From a virus, in IMG/VR virus record IMGVR_UViG_3300050013_000165, positions 1 through 64,000 of that record: 64,000 bases of DNA. One strand, given 5' to 3'. Below the pieces are notes generated by a model. That model was not told where the DNA came from and searched no databases. It worked only from the letters and a program-made list of their open reading frames with translations. The position numbers and the translations under genes were made by a program. This document shows positions 38,699-46,889 of the stretch, piece by piece (within the stretch, counting starts at the first letter, position 1; each line of letters opens with the position of its first letter).

Positions 38699-38878
38699 TT
38701 AGGCCTTTCGGCGTCGATACTTCGTTGAGCCGACTGCGTTGCACGCTCCGAAGTGTGGAGCGTTGTAGCAAACAGGACAGTGTCCTTGTGTTTGCCGCTT
38801 GCCGTGGAAGATGCCTCGATTGCGTAAGTACGCCGCCATCTCACGGTCTTTGTTCTTTTGGACTTGATTAGAAGCCAT
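38699..38878 (-). CDS. small zinc-type protein, 59 aa
   Basis: Not recognised. ATG 38878 has AGGAGGT 12 bases upstream. Helical start (MASNQVQKNKDREMAAYLRN) and basic tail; C-x-x-C and a third Cys (GHCPVCYNAPHFGAC) suggest metal binding. Confidence 0.6.
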   Translation of the reverse strand: MASNQVQKNKDREMAAYLRNRGIFHGKRQTQGHCPVCYNAPHFGACNAVGSTKYRRRKA

Positions 38879-38929
38879 GACGAAAAGTTCACCTCCTTCA
38901 GGTTTACCTAGTCGTCATGGCGCGACTCC

Positions 38930-39055
38930 TTAATCATTTGAATTCCTTTCGTTCCGAATTTCGGAAAGCCGATCAACGTAGCACGCGATAATGCCCCGAC
39001 GCAGAGCGAGGGCGACTCTCTCTGAATCAGGGCATCGTCGGGAGCTACCCAACAC
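38930..39055 (-). CDS. candidate small protein, 41 aa
   Basis: GTG 39055 gives MLGSSRRCPDSERVALALRR and GIIACYVDRLSEIRNERN, an amphipathic, coding-like helix. A longer open frame upstream lacks a good start. A second tiny frame (ATG 38940, MIKESRHDD) with AAAGGA overlaps it, so this call is doubtful. Confidence 0.3.
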   Translation of the reverse strand: MLGSSRRCPDSERVALALRRGIIACYVDRLSEIRNERNSND

Positions 39056-39171
39056 TCGCCTGCGCTTGGTGAGCCGGTCATCTTCGTCACGGCCGGAATT
39101 TGGACTCCGGCTTGCTCGTCGATGGGAGTGCGGACTTTCGGCGCGCAGACCGCAGCACTCGCATTAGCCAG

Positions 39172-39244
39172 CTCCCCCAGGAGGACTTGAACCTCCGACC
39201 CTCGGATTAACAATCCGGTGCTCTGCCGACTGAGCTACAGGGGA
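39172..39244 (-). tRNA. tRNA-Asn (anticodon GTT)
   Basis: On the minus strand the full cloverleaf is seen: acceptor TCCCCTG with TGGGGGA, D-arm GCTC...GAGC, anticodon loop TTGTTAA (GTT), T-arm GGAGG-TTCAAGT-CCTCC and a G discriminator. 73 bases. No CCA is encoded. One mismatch at the top of the anticodon stem. Confidence 0.92.
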
Positions 39245-39299
39245 ATGATGCATCTTGATCTATTAGCACCATTGACTCTAATGCTCGACTGGTGCAACA

Positions 39300-39584
39300 T
39301 CAATAACGAGCCAGCCGGACGAACTTGCGAAGCGAATAAATCGTCAAATCGACGTCCCCAGGCCCGCTCGGTTGTCCCTCTGGCTGTGTGCGCCAGGTGT
39401 GATGCTCGAACTGCTTGGCTAATCCGCAACCCTCTGCGGCTGTTTCAAGCTTGACCCCCATGAGATCGAGATCGTCTGTACCGGCAACGTGTAATCCGTG
39501 GATAGTTGAACCGATGATTACCCGCAAAAACTCGCCGGGGTAAGCCCGAGGTGATCCATCGGCATTCAATTTGATTTCAGGCAT
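39300..39584 (-). pseudogene. nucleotidyltransferase-like gene, 3' truncated, 94 aa
   Basis: MPEIKLNADGSPRAYPGEFL, RVIIGSTIHGLHVAGTDDLD and LMGVKLE match a phage nucleotidyltransferase-domain family (G-S-x-x-H-G...D-x-D). The middle (FEHHTWRTQPEG, DVDLTIYSLRKFVRLA) continues as expected but stops there. Intact relatives run about 100-150 residues further, starting with a G-N-P segment. The tRNA gene sits 55 bases behind the stop, so a rearrangement or tRNA gain may have cut it. Confidence 0.7.
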
Positions 39585-39815
39585 AACGCTCCATCGTGCA
39601 AATCGGGGAGTCCCCGCAGCCATTATCCATTACACATTAAGTCATTAGATAAAGATTCTAATGACATTACGCAATACAAAGATTCCTAATCTCTACTTTT
39701 CCGGTGAAGCGAGCGAAGCGAGAAGAGATAAAGGGGAGGCTCGCCCGTTGGTCGGTCAACGTAGTGAGAAAATCAGACTCTTGTCAAATGCCGAGGCAGA
39801 CGCTACGTTTTTTCT

Positions 39816-40052
39816 GTGCCGCTTTTCGACAAGCTTCTTGAATCCCCACGTCGTCGCTATCTCGATTTGAACAACAAGTGGCGACCTTCTCGACAGTCAG
39901 TTCAAGGTGTGGCTTGCCCGCATTGTGGAAGTCTCCCCGGCAAAGCATGCGTTCGATGGAGTCGAAGCGAGAAGAGAACCGTATTACGTAAATCAAATCA
40001 CGAGGAACGATTAGCTGCTCTTTTGGACTGGTTAGAGGAGACCCTTGGATGA
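39816..40052 (+). CDS. zinc-finger protein, 78 aa
   Basis: GTG start. VACPHCGSLPGKACVRWSRS, followed by R-x-x-N-H-x-x-R, is the short actinobacterial zinc-binding motif (C-x-x-C...C...H). The role is unknown. ATGA overlap with the next gene. Confidence 0.65.
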   Translation: MPLFDKLLESPRRRYLDLNNKWRPSRQSVQGVACPHCGSLPGKACVRWSRSEKRTVLRKSNHEERLAALLDWLEETLG

Positions 40053-40318
40053 GCGAGCCCCAACTGGTGTTTACGAAGCACAGCTTGACCGACAAATGGA
40101 AGAGTCAGATTACGGAAGCCTTCGCCGCCTGCCGAACGAATCAGGACGCCAACCATTTGTACAAGCGAATTTTTCACTTCTACTTCATCCGCAAGTTTCA
40201 CGACCCTGGTTACAACGAGCCTGAGTACCAGACTTGGAAGCAAGTGCGGGATTACATCTCTGAGGCATTACGTCGCCGCTTTGCTACTTTCGCTGGCTAC
40301 AAAGATACCAACGTCTAA
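40049..40318 (+). CDS. hypothetical protein, 89 aa
   Basis: Not recognised. Starts in ATGA overlap. Mostly helical, with basic and aromatic residues (HLYKRIFHFYFIRKFHDPGY). Confidence 0.6.
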   Translation: MSEPQLVFTKHSLTDKWKSQITEAFAACRTNQDANHLYKRIFHFYFIRKFHDPGYNEPEYQTWKQVRDYISEALRRRFATFAGYKDTNV

Positions 40319-40392
40319 CAGGACTTTTGTCATATGGGAAGCATTATGGCATTACCGGTGTTAGATTCATTAGATGGACAAGGAGGTCCAAG

Positions 40393-40782
40393 GTGAAAAG
40401 GAACAGGCTGCACATAGCGTTTTGGATGTGGATGCTGCTTATCGGCGGGTTCGCTGTTTTACTTGGTTCGTCTTCACACACTGTTGATGGCATTGCCACC
40501 GGCATGATCCTTGTTGCTCTTGCTGCTGCTCTGATTTGGTTTCTCCGTTGCGGGTGGTCGGCTGCCCATTATTTCAATCAGCAACTCACCGTCGCTGCGA
40601 CCCCGGTCATGTCTCCGCAGGAGATCAACCAACGCTTCATTAACGACCAGGGGCGTGAGCCAACTATCGAAGAGGTTGCTGCAATTCAGCAAATGCTTCG
40701 TAATGAGCACAACGACGCCTTGGTGCGTTCGGGGATTGGCATTGGAGCACTTCTCTTCATTGGGCGTAGCGCCAGGCTCTAA
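40393..40782 (+). CDS. membrane protein, 129 aa
   Basis: GTG 40393 has AGGAGG 6 bases upstream. Two membrane segments (FWMWMLLIGGFAVLLGS and ATGMILVALAAALIWFL) and a possible third near the end (SGIGIGALLFIG). Between lies a helix (PQEINQRFINDQGREPTIEE). Function unknown. Confidence 0.65.
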   Translation: MKRNRLHIAFWMWMLLIGGFAVLLGSSSHTVDGIATGMILVALAAALIWFLRCGWSAAHYFNQQLTVAATPVMSPQEINQRFINDQGREPTIEEVAAIQQMLRNEHNDALVRSGIGIGALLFIGRSARL

Positions 40783-40791
40783 ACTGGGCTC

Positions 40792-41175
40792 ATGCCACGA
40801 CGCCCAGGCGGATTAGGTGACTACGGTCGCCGTCGAGTAGACGATCTTCTTTCTCCCTTTCTGAGCGTCGATCCGGTCGAGCCCGAAGGCAACCCGGCGG
40901 CGCTCACCATCTCAATTCCCGATGAGCGAGAGTTTGTCCCCGATTACTGGGACACCTTTGATTCTTCGCGGGTCCGCGAAGCTGTCTATGACCGAGAGCA
41001 CCAGCGGCTCTATGTTCGGTTCGTAAAACCCGAGCCAGTCGGGACGCCGTGGACCTATGAAGGAGTGCCAGAGAATGTTTGGCGCAATTTCAAAGCATCA
41101 AAGTCGCAAGGGAAATTCGTCAATCGAGTTCTCAACCAGTACTCCTACCACCAAGGGACCTGGAACTCTCGCTGA
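40792..41175 (+). CDS. KTSC-domain protein, 127 aa
   Basis: The C-terminal VREAVYDREHQRLYVRFV, GTPWTYEGVPENVWRNFKAS and SQGKFVNRVLNQYSY match the KTSC domain, named for its Lys-Thr-Ser-Cys motif; here S-S-R-V replaces the start. The domain is common in phages and its function is unknown. N-terminus is Pro/Gly-rich. Confidence 0.8.
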   Translation: MPRRPGGLGDYGRRRVDDLLSPFLSVDPVEPEGNPAALTISIPDEREFVPDYWDTFDSSRVREAVYDREHQRLYVRFVKPEPVGTPWTYEGVPENVWRNFKASKSQGKFVNRVLNQYSYHQGTWNSR

Positions 41176-41187
41176 TCAGGTGATTGC

Positions 41188-41604
41188 GTGATCGCCTTCA
41201 TCCATGCGAGCTTGCGTTACGACCTAGACCACCTCCGGCATTTTTTCGCCTTCGCATTTAATCCAGACAACTGGATCACCAACGGGTCCGAACAAGTCAT
41301 TGCGGCTCTCGTCATCTTCGTCTTCAGTGCATTTTTCGTGAAGAAAATTTGGCCCAAATGGAAGGCTCGCCTCAGCGCTCGACTGAAGAAGGGCGACACC
41401 TTTCTTCACGAAATTGTCGGGCACCTCCTGAAGCCACATCTCGATGCACACCATGATCGAATGGTGCGCTCGATCCGAGGCGAACTTCGAGCAAAGCCTG
41501 TGTTGCCTAAAGCTCCGCAGCGCTCTGCTCCGAGGTTGCCGACCCCGGCAAAGAAAAGCTCTCCAAAGAGGAGATCACCGACACGAAGGAGTTCTAATTC
41601 ATGA
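41188..41604 (+). CDS. membrane protein with basic tail, 138 aa
   Basis: GTG start. One membrane segment (EQVIAALVIFVFSAFFVKKI, about 35-54) and a very basic, Ser/Pro-rich C-terminus (KKSSPKRRSPTRRSSNS). Function unknown. It is followed in ATGA overlap by the 326-residue gene. Confidence 0.65.
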   Translation: MIAFIHASLRYDLDHLRHFFAFAFNPDNWITNGSEQVIAALVIFVFSAFFVKKIWPKWKARLSARLKKGDTFLHEIVGHLLKPHLDAHHDRMVRSIRGELRAKPVLPKAPQRSAPRLPTPAKKSSPKRRSPTRRSSNS

Positions 41605-42581
41605 CACGTACCGCTGGACGAGTAGGTCCGCATCGCGAAAGTCACGAGGAGTCGCTTCTCGTAACCAACTTCTCAGCGGCGGGCGAGTCCAATGCATATG
41701 CCGACTGGGATGGGACGCACGGCATTACCGAATGGGGAATGGACAACAACGGTCCTGACCCGACCAATCCTCCGGCGTTTCCTGACGGACTTGGTTGTTG
41801 TGGAGGTGCTGCACCTGATCACGGCAACATGGCGAAGAAGGACGACGTCTCGTTGCTCGGCACGCTTGGTCAACCAAAATTTTCTGGCATGCTCGGCACA
41901 TATTTTGCATTTGGTGTGTCACAAGGTGAGGTCGGCCAACCTCCGGCACCAGAAGATGAGCCCGACCAAGGTGTTGCAAATGCTCCTTGGTTGAAGTTCC
42001 TTTTCGAGAACGGGATCCTCGACGAGTACGCCGAAGTTCCGCTCGATCAGCTAGACACCTATGCGCCGATTGGCAACGGTCTTTTGATTGGTGTGCAGCT
42101 CGATGCGCAGGCGCAGCAACAGTTCGAGAATCAGGAGCCGTGGGACGGAGCGCCGGACCCCGAGATGGGGCACGACGTTTGGCTCATCAAGCTCAATGCT
42201 GATGGTTCGGGTGAGGTGATTAGTTGGGGAGCGAACCAGGCGTTCACTCTCAACTTCCGACAGAACAACATCACCGACGCTTGGTTGATTGGTGACAACG
42301 ACGACCCGACCGTGGATCATGACGCACTGCATGCAGCAATCGTTGCGCTCGGTGGTGCATCGAACAACCAAACGCCGCCAGCAGACGACACGCCACCTCC
42401 TGCGCCTCCGGCGAAGGGGAAGTCGAAGATCAAGGACGTGCTCGAATCCGTTGAACACGACATCGAAGAAGCTGTGCACGATGTTGATGAAGAAGCAAAG
42501 CGACTCGCCAGTGACGTCAGTAAGGGCGTTTTCGGTCGAAGCAATGCGGACGTTTCAAACGGGCCTGGTCCAAGACGGTGA
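41601..42581 (+). CDS. hypothetical 326-aa protein
   Basis: Not recognised. AAGGAG lies upstream. The first 90 residues are rich in Gly, Asp, Asn and Pro (ADWDGTHGITEWGMDNNGPD, GLGCCGGAAPDHG). The middle (IGNGLLIGVQLDAQAQQQFE; HDVWLIKLNADGSGEVISWG) is a compact β-rich domain. The end has a Pro-rich linker and an acidic helix (VESVEHD and similar). Cargo or surface protein is possible; no catalytic motif is seen. Confidence 0.7.
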   Translation: MTRTAGRVGPHRESHEESLLVTNFSAAGESNAYADWDGTHGITEWGMDNNGPDPTNPPAFPDGLGCCGGAAPDHGNMAKKDDVSLLGTLGQPKFSGMLGTYFAFGVSQGEVGQPPAPEDEPDQGVANAPWLKFLFENGILDEYAEVPLDQLDTYAPIGNGLLIGVQLDAQAQQQFENQEPWDGAPDPEMGHDVWLIKLNADGSGEVISWGANQAFTLNFRQNNITDAWLIGDNDDPTVDHDALHAAIVALGGASNNQTPPADDTPPPAPPAKGKSKIKDVLESVEHDIEEAVHDVDEEAKRLASDVSKGVFGRSNADVSNGPGPRR

Positions 42582-42585
42582 CCTA

Positions 42586-42909
42586 ATGCCGCCAGGAGAC
42601 ATCACTGATGCTCGCCGCGTCTTCTCGTTTGATGAGATCGAGAAGGCTGGTGACTACTTCCTCGGTCAGATCGACGATGGAGGAGTTATCAAACCGATGG
42701 TTTGGTTTTTGTTACCTACTCACAAGGGAACAGACAAATTTGATCGGCCTGACGAGCACAGTGGTCTCCACGGTTTGACCGAACCACCGTGGACCATTCG
42801 AGAGTGTGGAGATGGTTCGATTGAAGTCAGAGCATCAATAGGATGCGGGCCAGAGCCTTACTATTGGCACGGCTACCTCGATGAGGGTAATCATTGGCGG
42901 GAAGTCTGA
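42586..42909 (+). CDS. hypothetical protein, 107 aa
   Basis: Not recognised. ATG 42586 starts four bases past the previous stop. Small β-rich domain (ARRVFSFDEIEKAGDYFLGQ; VWFLLPTHKGTDKFDRPDEH; WTIRECGDGSIEVRASIGCG). TGATG overlap with the next gene. Confidence 0.65.
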   Translation: MPPGDITDARRVFSFDEIEKAGDYFLGQIDDGGVIKPMVWFLLPTHKGTDKFDRPDEHSGLHGLTEPPWTIRECGDGSIEVRASIGCGPEPYYWHGYLDEGNHWREV

Positions 42910-43118
42910 TGAAGGACTGCTCGCAACTGAAGGCTCGAATTGACGAAGTTGCGAACACCATTGATCAAGTTTTGGAGGAAAACGAGTGGCAGTTAACGAA
43001 GTCTCAATTAGGGCGCTCTACACCGCCATCGTCAAGCTCGAAAAAGGTGCCCCCCTTGTCCACGTCTCGGGGTGCATCCAACAGCACCCCCCGTTCCGTC
43101 GAGGAAAGGTCCTTATAG
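42909..43118 (+). CDS. small protein, 69 aa, long overlap with next gene
   Basis: MKDCSQLKARIDEVANTIDQ, then a helix; the second half is a Ser/Pro-rich tail (STPPSSSSKKVPPLS) that overlaps the next gene by 133 bases in another frame. The overlap is unusually long, so the true protein may be cut short. Confidence 0.45.
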   Translation: MKDCSQLKARIDEVANTIDQVLEENEWQLTKSQLGRSTPPSSSSKKVPPLSTSRGASNSTPRSVEERSL

Positions 43119-43354
43119 TCAAGGTTCTTCCCCGACGAGGCATTGCAGTTGGTGTGTGGACACGGAGAAAAGTTCCTGACTGGATGCCGGATTGGATGGC
43201 CGACGAACTCTGGATTTTGCCGGAGTCGTGGGATAACCTCCCTCCTGAAGATTTGACCAAATTCAAGGACATTGCAAATTGGTTTGCCGATGATGCTGAG
43301 ACGCCGAACAACAGCGAAACAGAACGAGACACCAAACCAGTCGAAGCTGGCTGA
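42986..43354 (+). CDS. hypothetical protein, 122 aa
   Basis: Not recognised. GTG start with GGAGG 7 bases upstream inside the previous gene. Helical N-terminus (EVSIRALYTAIVKLEKG) and a β-rich middle (KVLIVKVLPRRGIAVGVWTR), acidic end. Confidence 0.65.
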   Translation: MAVNEVSIRALYTAIVKLEKGAPLVHVSGCIQQHPPFRRGKVLIVKVLPRRGIAVGVWTRRKVPDWMPDWMADELWILPESWDNLPPEDLTKFKDIANWFADDAETPNNSETERDTKPVEAG

Positions 43355-43574
43355 GCGCGCCTCGAACCTCGGTGACGATGAGTTAGTGAAGCTCCTCGAA
43401 GCGTCCATCGCATCTATGTCGAGCTACGTCCCCGAGTACCGCTCGACGAGAGATGTTGCTTTTCTCGGGGAGATTCGACTGTCGGCTGAAATGGCCTACT
43501 CACTTGCTGATGAACTATTCAGTCGAGGGCAAGACTCCGCAGTCAAGCGCACTCGACAGTTCTTGGGCCGCTAA
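43290..43574 (+). CDS. hypothetical helical protein, 94 aa
   Basis: Not recognised. It overlaps the previous gene by 65 bases and its start is uncertain. The C-terminal part (ELVKLLEASIASMSSYV; AEMAYSLADELFSRGQ) is helical. TAATG overlap with the glycosyltransferase gene. Confidence 0.5.
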   Translation: MMLRRRTTAKQNETPNQSKLAERASNLGDDELVKLLEASIASMSSYVPEYRSTRDVAFLGEIRLSAEMAYSLADELFSRGQDSAVKRTRQFLGR

Positions 43575-44347
43575 TGCCTGTCGATGTTGTTGTCGTGAAC
43601 TACAAGACACCGGATTTGCTTCAAGACTTCATTCGTTCTTATGAAGCCTTGGAACTACCGGGTTGCACGCTCACTATTGTTGAAGTTGAAGCGAACATTC
43701 CTGAAGATTGGCTTCGTGCTGAAGAATCCAATTCAAGGCAAACTCTCTTCTTTCGGGAAAACATTGGATATGGAAAAGCGTGCAACGAAGGGGCAGCTCT
43801 CGGGCACAATTCCATAATTCTCTTCGCTAACGCTGACACCCTTTTGAGTGATGGGTTCAGGGAATGCCATGACGCTTTAAGAGACCATCCGAATTGGGGA
43901 GTTCTCGGACCTCGACAAGTGAACGAGTTCAACTGCTTTACTGCGGGCGGCATCCCTGGTGGACCTCACGGCCATGTTCAACGTGGTTGGAACCAAACCG
44001 ATGTTGGTCAGTGCAGCGATGTGCTTGAAGACGTCTACTCGGTTTCGGGTTCGCTTTATTTCATCAAACGCTCTGTGTGGAAAGAACTGACTGAGTGTCC
44101 GGTTTGGAAAGAGTATGCACCCAATGCTGTTGGAGCCTTCTTGGAGACGCGGCACTACTTCGAAGAGACGACGTGTTCTCGGCATCTCACTGCTCACGGG
44201 CACATCAATGTGTTCTACGGACCCGTGAAGATGACACACCTCTTTCATCGTTCATCAGATCACGGGGGTTGGCAGGATCGAGAGGTCACCAACAGCAAAA
44301 CGATGCACAGAGAATTTCTTGCGCTACACGGCATTGAACATGAGTAA
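43574..44347 (+). CDS. GT2 glycosyltransferase, 257 aa
   Basis: MPVDVVVVNYKTPDLLQDFI and FFRENIGYGKACNEGAALGH, then ILFANADTLLSDGF (the N-A-D-x site in place of D-x-D) and VSGSLYFIKRSVWKEL, match the rhamnosyltransferase-like GT2 group. First of the second glycan gene cluster. The last residues GIEHE recur as RIEHE at the end of the following HNH gene, with different codons. Confidence 0.87.
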   Translation: MPVDVVVVNYKTPDLLQDFIRSYEALELPGCTLTIVEVEANIPEDWLRAEESNSRQTLFFRENIGYGKACNEGAALGHNSIILFANADTLLSDGFRECHDALRDHPNWGVLGPRQVNEFNCFTAGGIPGGPHGHVQRGWNQTDVGQCSDVLEDVYSVSGSLYFIKRSVWKELTECPVWKEYAPNAVGAFLETRHYFEETTCSRHLTAHGHINVFYGPVKMTHLFHRSSDHGGWQDREVTNSKTMHREFLALHGIEHE

Positions 44348-44777
44348 CAAACTTCGGTGTAGTGCTTGTCGGCTGAATAAGGGTGAAGCAGAGTTTGCAC
44401 TGAATTCCCGAACTAAGACTGGGCATCAAAATCAATGCCGTAGTTGCATGAAGAAGCACAACTCTCGTTATACAACTGATGATTACCGCTGGAAGAAAAT
44501 CCTTTGGATGTATCATCTGACCCGAGCGCAATTTGAAGCCCTCTTGAAAAAGCAGGGCGGTCGTTGCGCCATTTGTCGGACGAAACGCCCAGGAGGTCGG
44601 TACAACCGTTGGGTAATCGATCACGATCACAAGTGTTGCGACGGCCCTTATTCCTGCGGTAAGTGTGTTCGAGGATTGCTGTGCAATCGATGTAATCACG
44701 GTTTAGGAAACTTTGCAGATAATCAAAAAGCTCTTCAGCGTGCTGTCATCTATCTTGAACGAATCGAGCACGAGTGA
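44340..44777 (+). CDS. endonuclease VII-type HNH endonuclease, 145 aa
   Basis: Zinc knuckle at the N-terminus (LRCSACRLNKGEAEF; NQCRSCMKKHN); core HLTRAQFEALLKKQGGRC, AICRTKRPGG, WVIDHDHKCC, YSCGKCVRGLLCNRCNHGLG. The extra C-C insert in the H-D-H-K-C-C region also occurs in the 27641 gene. Its final codons ATC GAG CAC GAG TGA spell IEHE-stop, the same as the end of the glycosyltransferase in front (ATT GAA CAT GAG TAA). Confidence 0.88.
   Translation: MSNKLRCSACRLNKGEAEFALNSRTKTGHQNQCRSCMKKHNSRYTTDDYRWKKILWMYHLTRAQFEALLKKQGGRCAICRTKRPGGRYNRWVIDHDHKCCDGPYSCGKCVRGLLCNRCNHGLGNFADNQKALQRAVIYLERIEHE
44763..44777 (+). repeat. relic of the glycosyltransferase 3' end (IEHE-stop) fused to the HNH end
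   Basis: ATC GAG CAC GAG TGA here against ATT GAA CAT GAG TAA at 44333-44347. Identical protein, four of five codons changed. The next gene starts in TGATG overlap with this stop, as a normal gene junction would. Confidence 0.65.
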
Positions 44778-44884
44778 TGGAAGACATTCGAGATCGAGAC
44801 TGGTGTGCTTGTGTTGATCCACTTCTCAATCAGTGCAAGGAGCGTCACTGTCCGTGGAAGAGAAAGCGACTTGAAGAAGAATGA
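44777..44884 (+). CDS. small Cys-containing protein, 35 aa
   Basis: MEDIRDRDWCACVDPLLNQC, KERHCPWKRKRLEEE: four Cys in C-x-C...C...C spacing suggest metal binding. TGATG in front and ATGA behind fit a real gene. Not recognised. Confidence 0.6.
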   Translation: MEDIRDRDWCACVDPLLNQCKERHCPWKRKRLEEE

Positions 44885-45612
44885 GACTTTTTGCTTTTAC
44901 GGTTGGAAAGAACGAGGAGAGTCGATACCTGTCTTCCATGATTCGCAATCTTGATGGCTTTGTCGATGATCACTTTTTTTACGACGATCAATCGACAGAT
45001 CGAACATTGGATATTGCTGACGTTTTGGGTTGTGTCGCTATCCGGCGTCCTGATGGGGTGGCCTCTTTTTCAGAAGATGAGGGAATGTTTCGCGAAGCCG
45101 CTTGGAAGTCTTTTGAGCTTCATATGCATCCCCGGCTTGGTGATTGGGTTCTCGTAATTGACTGTGACGAGTTTCTTTCCATCAAAGGTCAGGGTGTCGA
45201 GTTCAACGACATCATGCGTGGTGGAACGGCCGTCAATCTGAGTATCCCCGAAGTTTTCGGCTTTGATACAGATGGGTGCCCTCTTGTTCGCACGGATCGA
45301 AAGTGGGGAACAATTTTTGCTCCCCGACTTTTCGCCTATCAAGAAAATGGTGGCTTCGCTCGGGGCAAGGTTGGTGTTCCTGCTGTTCCGAGTTACGTCA
45401 TGGCGACCCCGAATCGGGTCTCGACGGACGATGTCGTTTTGATGCACTTGGGGTACGCACGGTTTGAAGATCAAGAGATCAAATACGCTCGATACAACGG
45501 CGTCGATGGTCATTCTGACGAACACGTTCAGTCAATTGTGTCACCGGACAAGACGCTTGTTCGGTGCGAAGAGTGGAAGTGCAGGATTCCGTGGAAACAG
45601 TTGATGTCATAG
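44881..45612 (+). CDS. GT2-like glycosyltransferase, 243 aa
   Basis: MRLFAFTVGKNEESRYLSSM (the K-N-E-E start of this GT2 group), DDHFFYDDQSTDRTLDIADV and DWVLVIDCDEFLSI with the D-x-D at about residue 90; the end DDVVLMHLGYARFEDQEIKY fits. It probably adds a sugar in the second glycan cluster. Confidence 0.83.
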   Translation: MRLFAFTVGKNEESRYLSSMIRNLDGFVDDHFFYDDQSTDRTLDIADVLGCVAIRRPDGVASFSEDEGMFREAAWKSFELHMHPRLGDWVLVIDCDEFLSIKGQGVEFNDIMRGGTAVNLSIPEVFGFDTDGCPLVRTDRKWGTIFAPRLFAYQENGGFARGKVGVPAVPSYVMATPNRVSTDDVVLMHLGYARFEDQEIKYARYNGVDGHSDEHVQSIVSPDKTLVRCEEWKCRIPWKQLMS

Positions 45613-46223
45613 TTCCAACCTGTGGCGATATCGATGTATGGAAGCCGTTGGCCGAGCGTGCTCAACAGTCGGCCTTCAACCAAGTTGTCAAAGCGAATCG
45701 AGTGATCTGGTCACACAAGGCGACGGTTTCCGAAGCTCGGAACTTCGGAGCTTCACTCAGCACCGGAGATTGGCTGATCTTTCTTGACGCCGACGATGAA
45801 CTTGACCCACGGTATATCGAGCACATGATCGCGGGGAGTGGAGATATACGGCAACCTTCGACGCTCGGGGTCGTTAATGGCGTCGAGGATGATTTTCCAG
45901 TTCTTATCGAGCAGAAGAGCCTCATCATAGGTAACTATCTGATAATCGGCTCGATGGTCCGGCGGAAGTTGTTCTTGTCGGTAGGGGGTTTCCGTGACTT
46001 CCCGATTCTTGAAGATTGGGATTTATTTATTCGCCTCGCACTGGCTGGGGCTAAAATTGGCAAATGCCCTGATGCCATTTATCGGGTGCATGTACTTCCC
46101 GATAGTCGAAATAAACAGGGAGACTCAATTCATGGCAGCGTCTACAGTCAAATCCAAAGGGAACACGAAGCCGCTTGGTTCGCAAAGTTCCACCGTGACG
46201 AGTCATCCTTGTACGTTGTGTAA
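45576..46223 (+). CDS. GT2 glycosyltransferase, 215 aa
   Basis: VDVIVPTCGDIDVWKPLAER, ARNFGASLSTGDWLIFLDAD (D-A-D-D site), FRDFPILEDWDLFIRLALAG and PDAIYRVHVLPDSRNKQ are the GT2 order, including the E-D-W-D-L acceptor motif. The GTG start is uncertain (45576 or 45588). Its 3' end overlaps the HNH gene by 92 bases. The last 60 residues have a close but different copy at 46886-47071, the likely original end. Confidence 0.82.
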   Translation, partial: EVQDSVETVDVIVPTCGDIDVWKPLAERAQQSAFNQVVKANRVIWSHKATVSEARNFGASLSTGDWLIFLDADDELDPRYIEHMIAGSGDIRQPSTLGVVNGVEDDFPVLIEQKSLIIGNYLIIGSMVRRKLFLSVGGFRDFPILEDWDLFIRLALAGAKIGKCPDAIYRVHVLPDSRNKQGDSIHGSVYSQIQREHEAAWFAKFHRDESSLYVV

Positions 46224-46608
46224 GCGACCAATTAAGAGCAAATACAAGCGTTGCAGTAACTGTCGTCAAGGTCAACGAGAGGATTATTACGCCAATCACG
46301 ACCGCTTATTGAAGAAAATGCGTGAGCGTGATCCAGAAGGACGATTTGCTTACAACATAAAGCGTTGGTACGGAATCACGCTTGACGAGTACAACTCTTT
46401 GTTGAAAGAGCAGGGCGGGGGGTGCGCCATTTGCCATTCGACAGAACCGGCAGGCAAAAGAGTCAAGCGGTTTTCTGTTGACCATGACCACCGGACCGGA
46501 AAAGTTCGAGGTCTGCTTTGTAATCTTTGCAATCACTTGCTTGGCTGTGCTCGGGATGATTTGCAGCTTTTAGTAAATGCCGTTGCGTATTTGGAGCGGG
46601 TGGCATGA
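46132..46608 (+). CDS. endonuclease VII-type HNH endonuclease, 158 aa
   Basis: Zinc knuckle HPCTLCKRPIKSKYKRCSNC, then WYGITLDEYNSLLKEQGGGC, AICHSTEPAG, FSVDHDHRTGKVRGLLCNLC and NHLLGCARDDLQLLVNAVAY. Complete core residues. AGGGAG lies 9 bases before ATG 46132, which is inside the glycosyltransferase gene. It separates the gene from its duplicated 3' end. Confidence 0.88.
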   Translation: MAASTVKSKGNTKPLGSQSSTVTSHPCTLCKRPIKSKYKRCSNCRQGQREDYYANHDRLLKKMRERDPEGRFAYNIKRWYGITLDEYNSLLKEQGGGCAICHSTEPAGKRVKRFSVDHDHRTGKVRGLLCNLCNHLLGCARDDLQLLVNAVAYLERVA

Positions 46609-46889
46609 CCAATAAAATTTATCTAAATACTAACGAAATTATCTTTCTAAACGCCGACCATCAATTAGTTGATGGAAGTGCTGTTCATCCTCTGATGTGT
46701 GAACAGACAATGGAGCACATGAGAGAAGTCCACGGTGTTACAGACGGTTATACCGAAGGTGCAATTTTGGACTTGTCGTGGTGGCTGCAACAACACTTGA
46801 AACTTCACCCACCAATTACTCGGAAGTGGCCTGACCTTAATGAGCCTGGGTATGGTCGTCCAATAAAAATGAAACCTGTAAAACGATGA
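46605..46889 (+). CDS. hypothetical protein, 94 aa
   Basis: Not recognised. Starts in ATGA overlap. AT-rich beginning (KIYLNTNEIIFLNADHQLVD) unlike its neighbours, then AILDLSWWLQQHLKLHPPIT. It lies between the HNH gene and the relic gene end, so it may be cargo of the mobile cassette, like the gene at 56656. Confidence 0.55.
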   Translation: MTNKIYLNTNEIIFLNADHQLVDGSAVHPLMCEQTMEHMREVHGVTDGYTEGAILDLSWWLQQHLKLHPPITRKWPDLNEPGYGRPIKMKPVKR

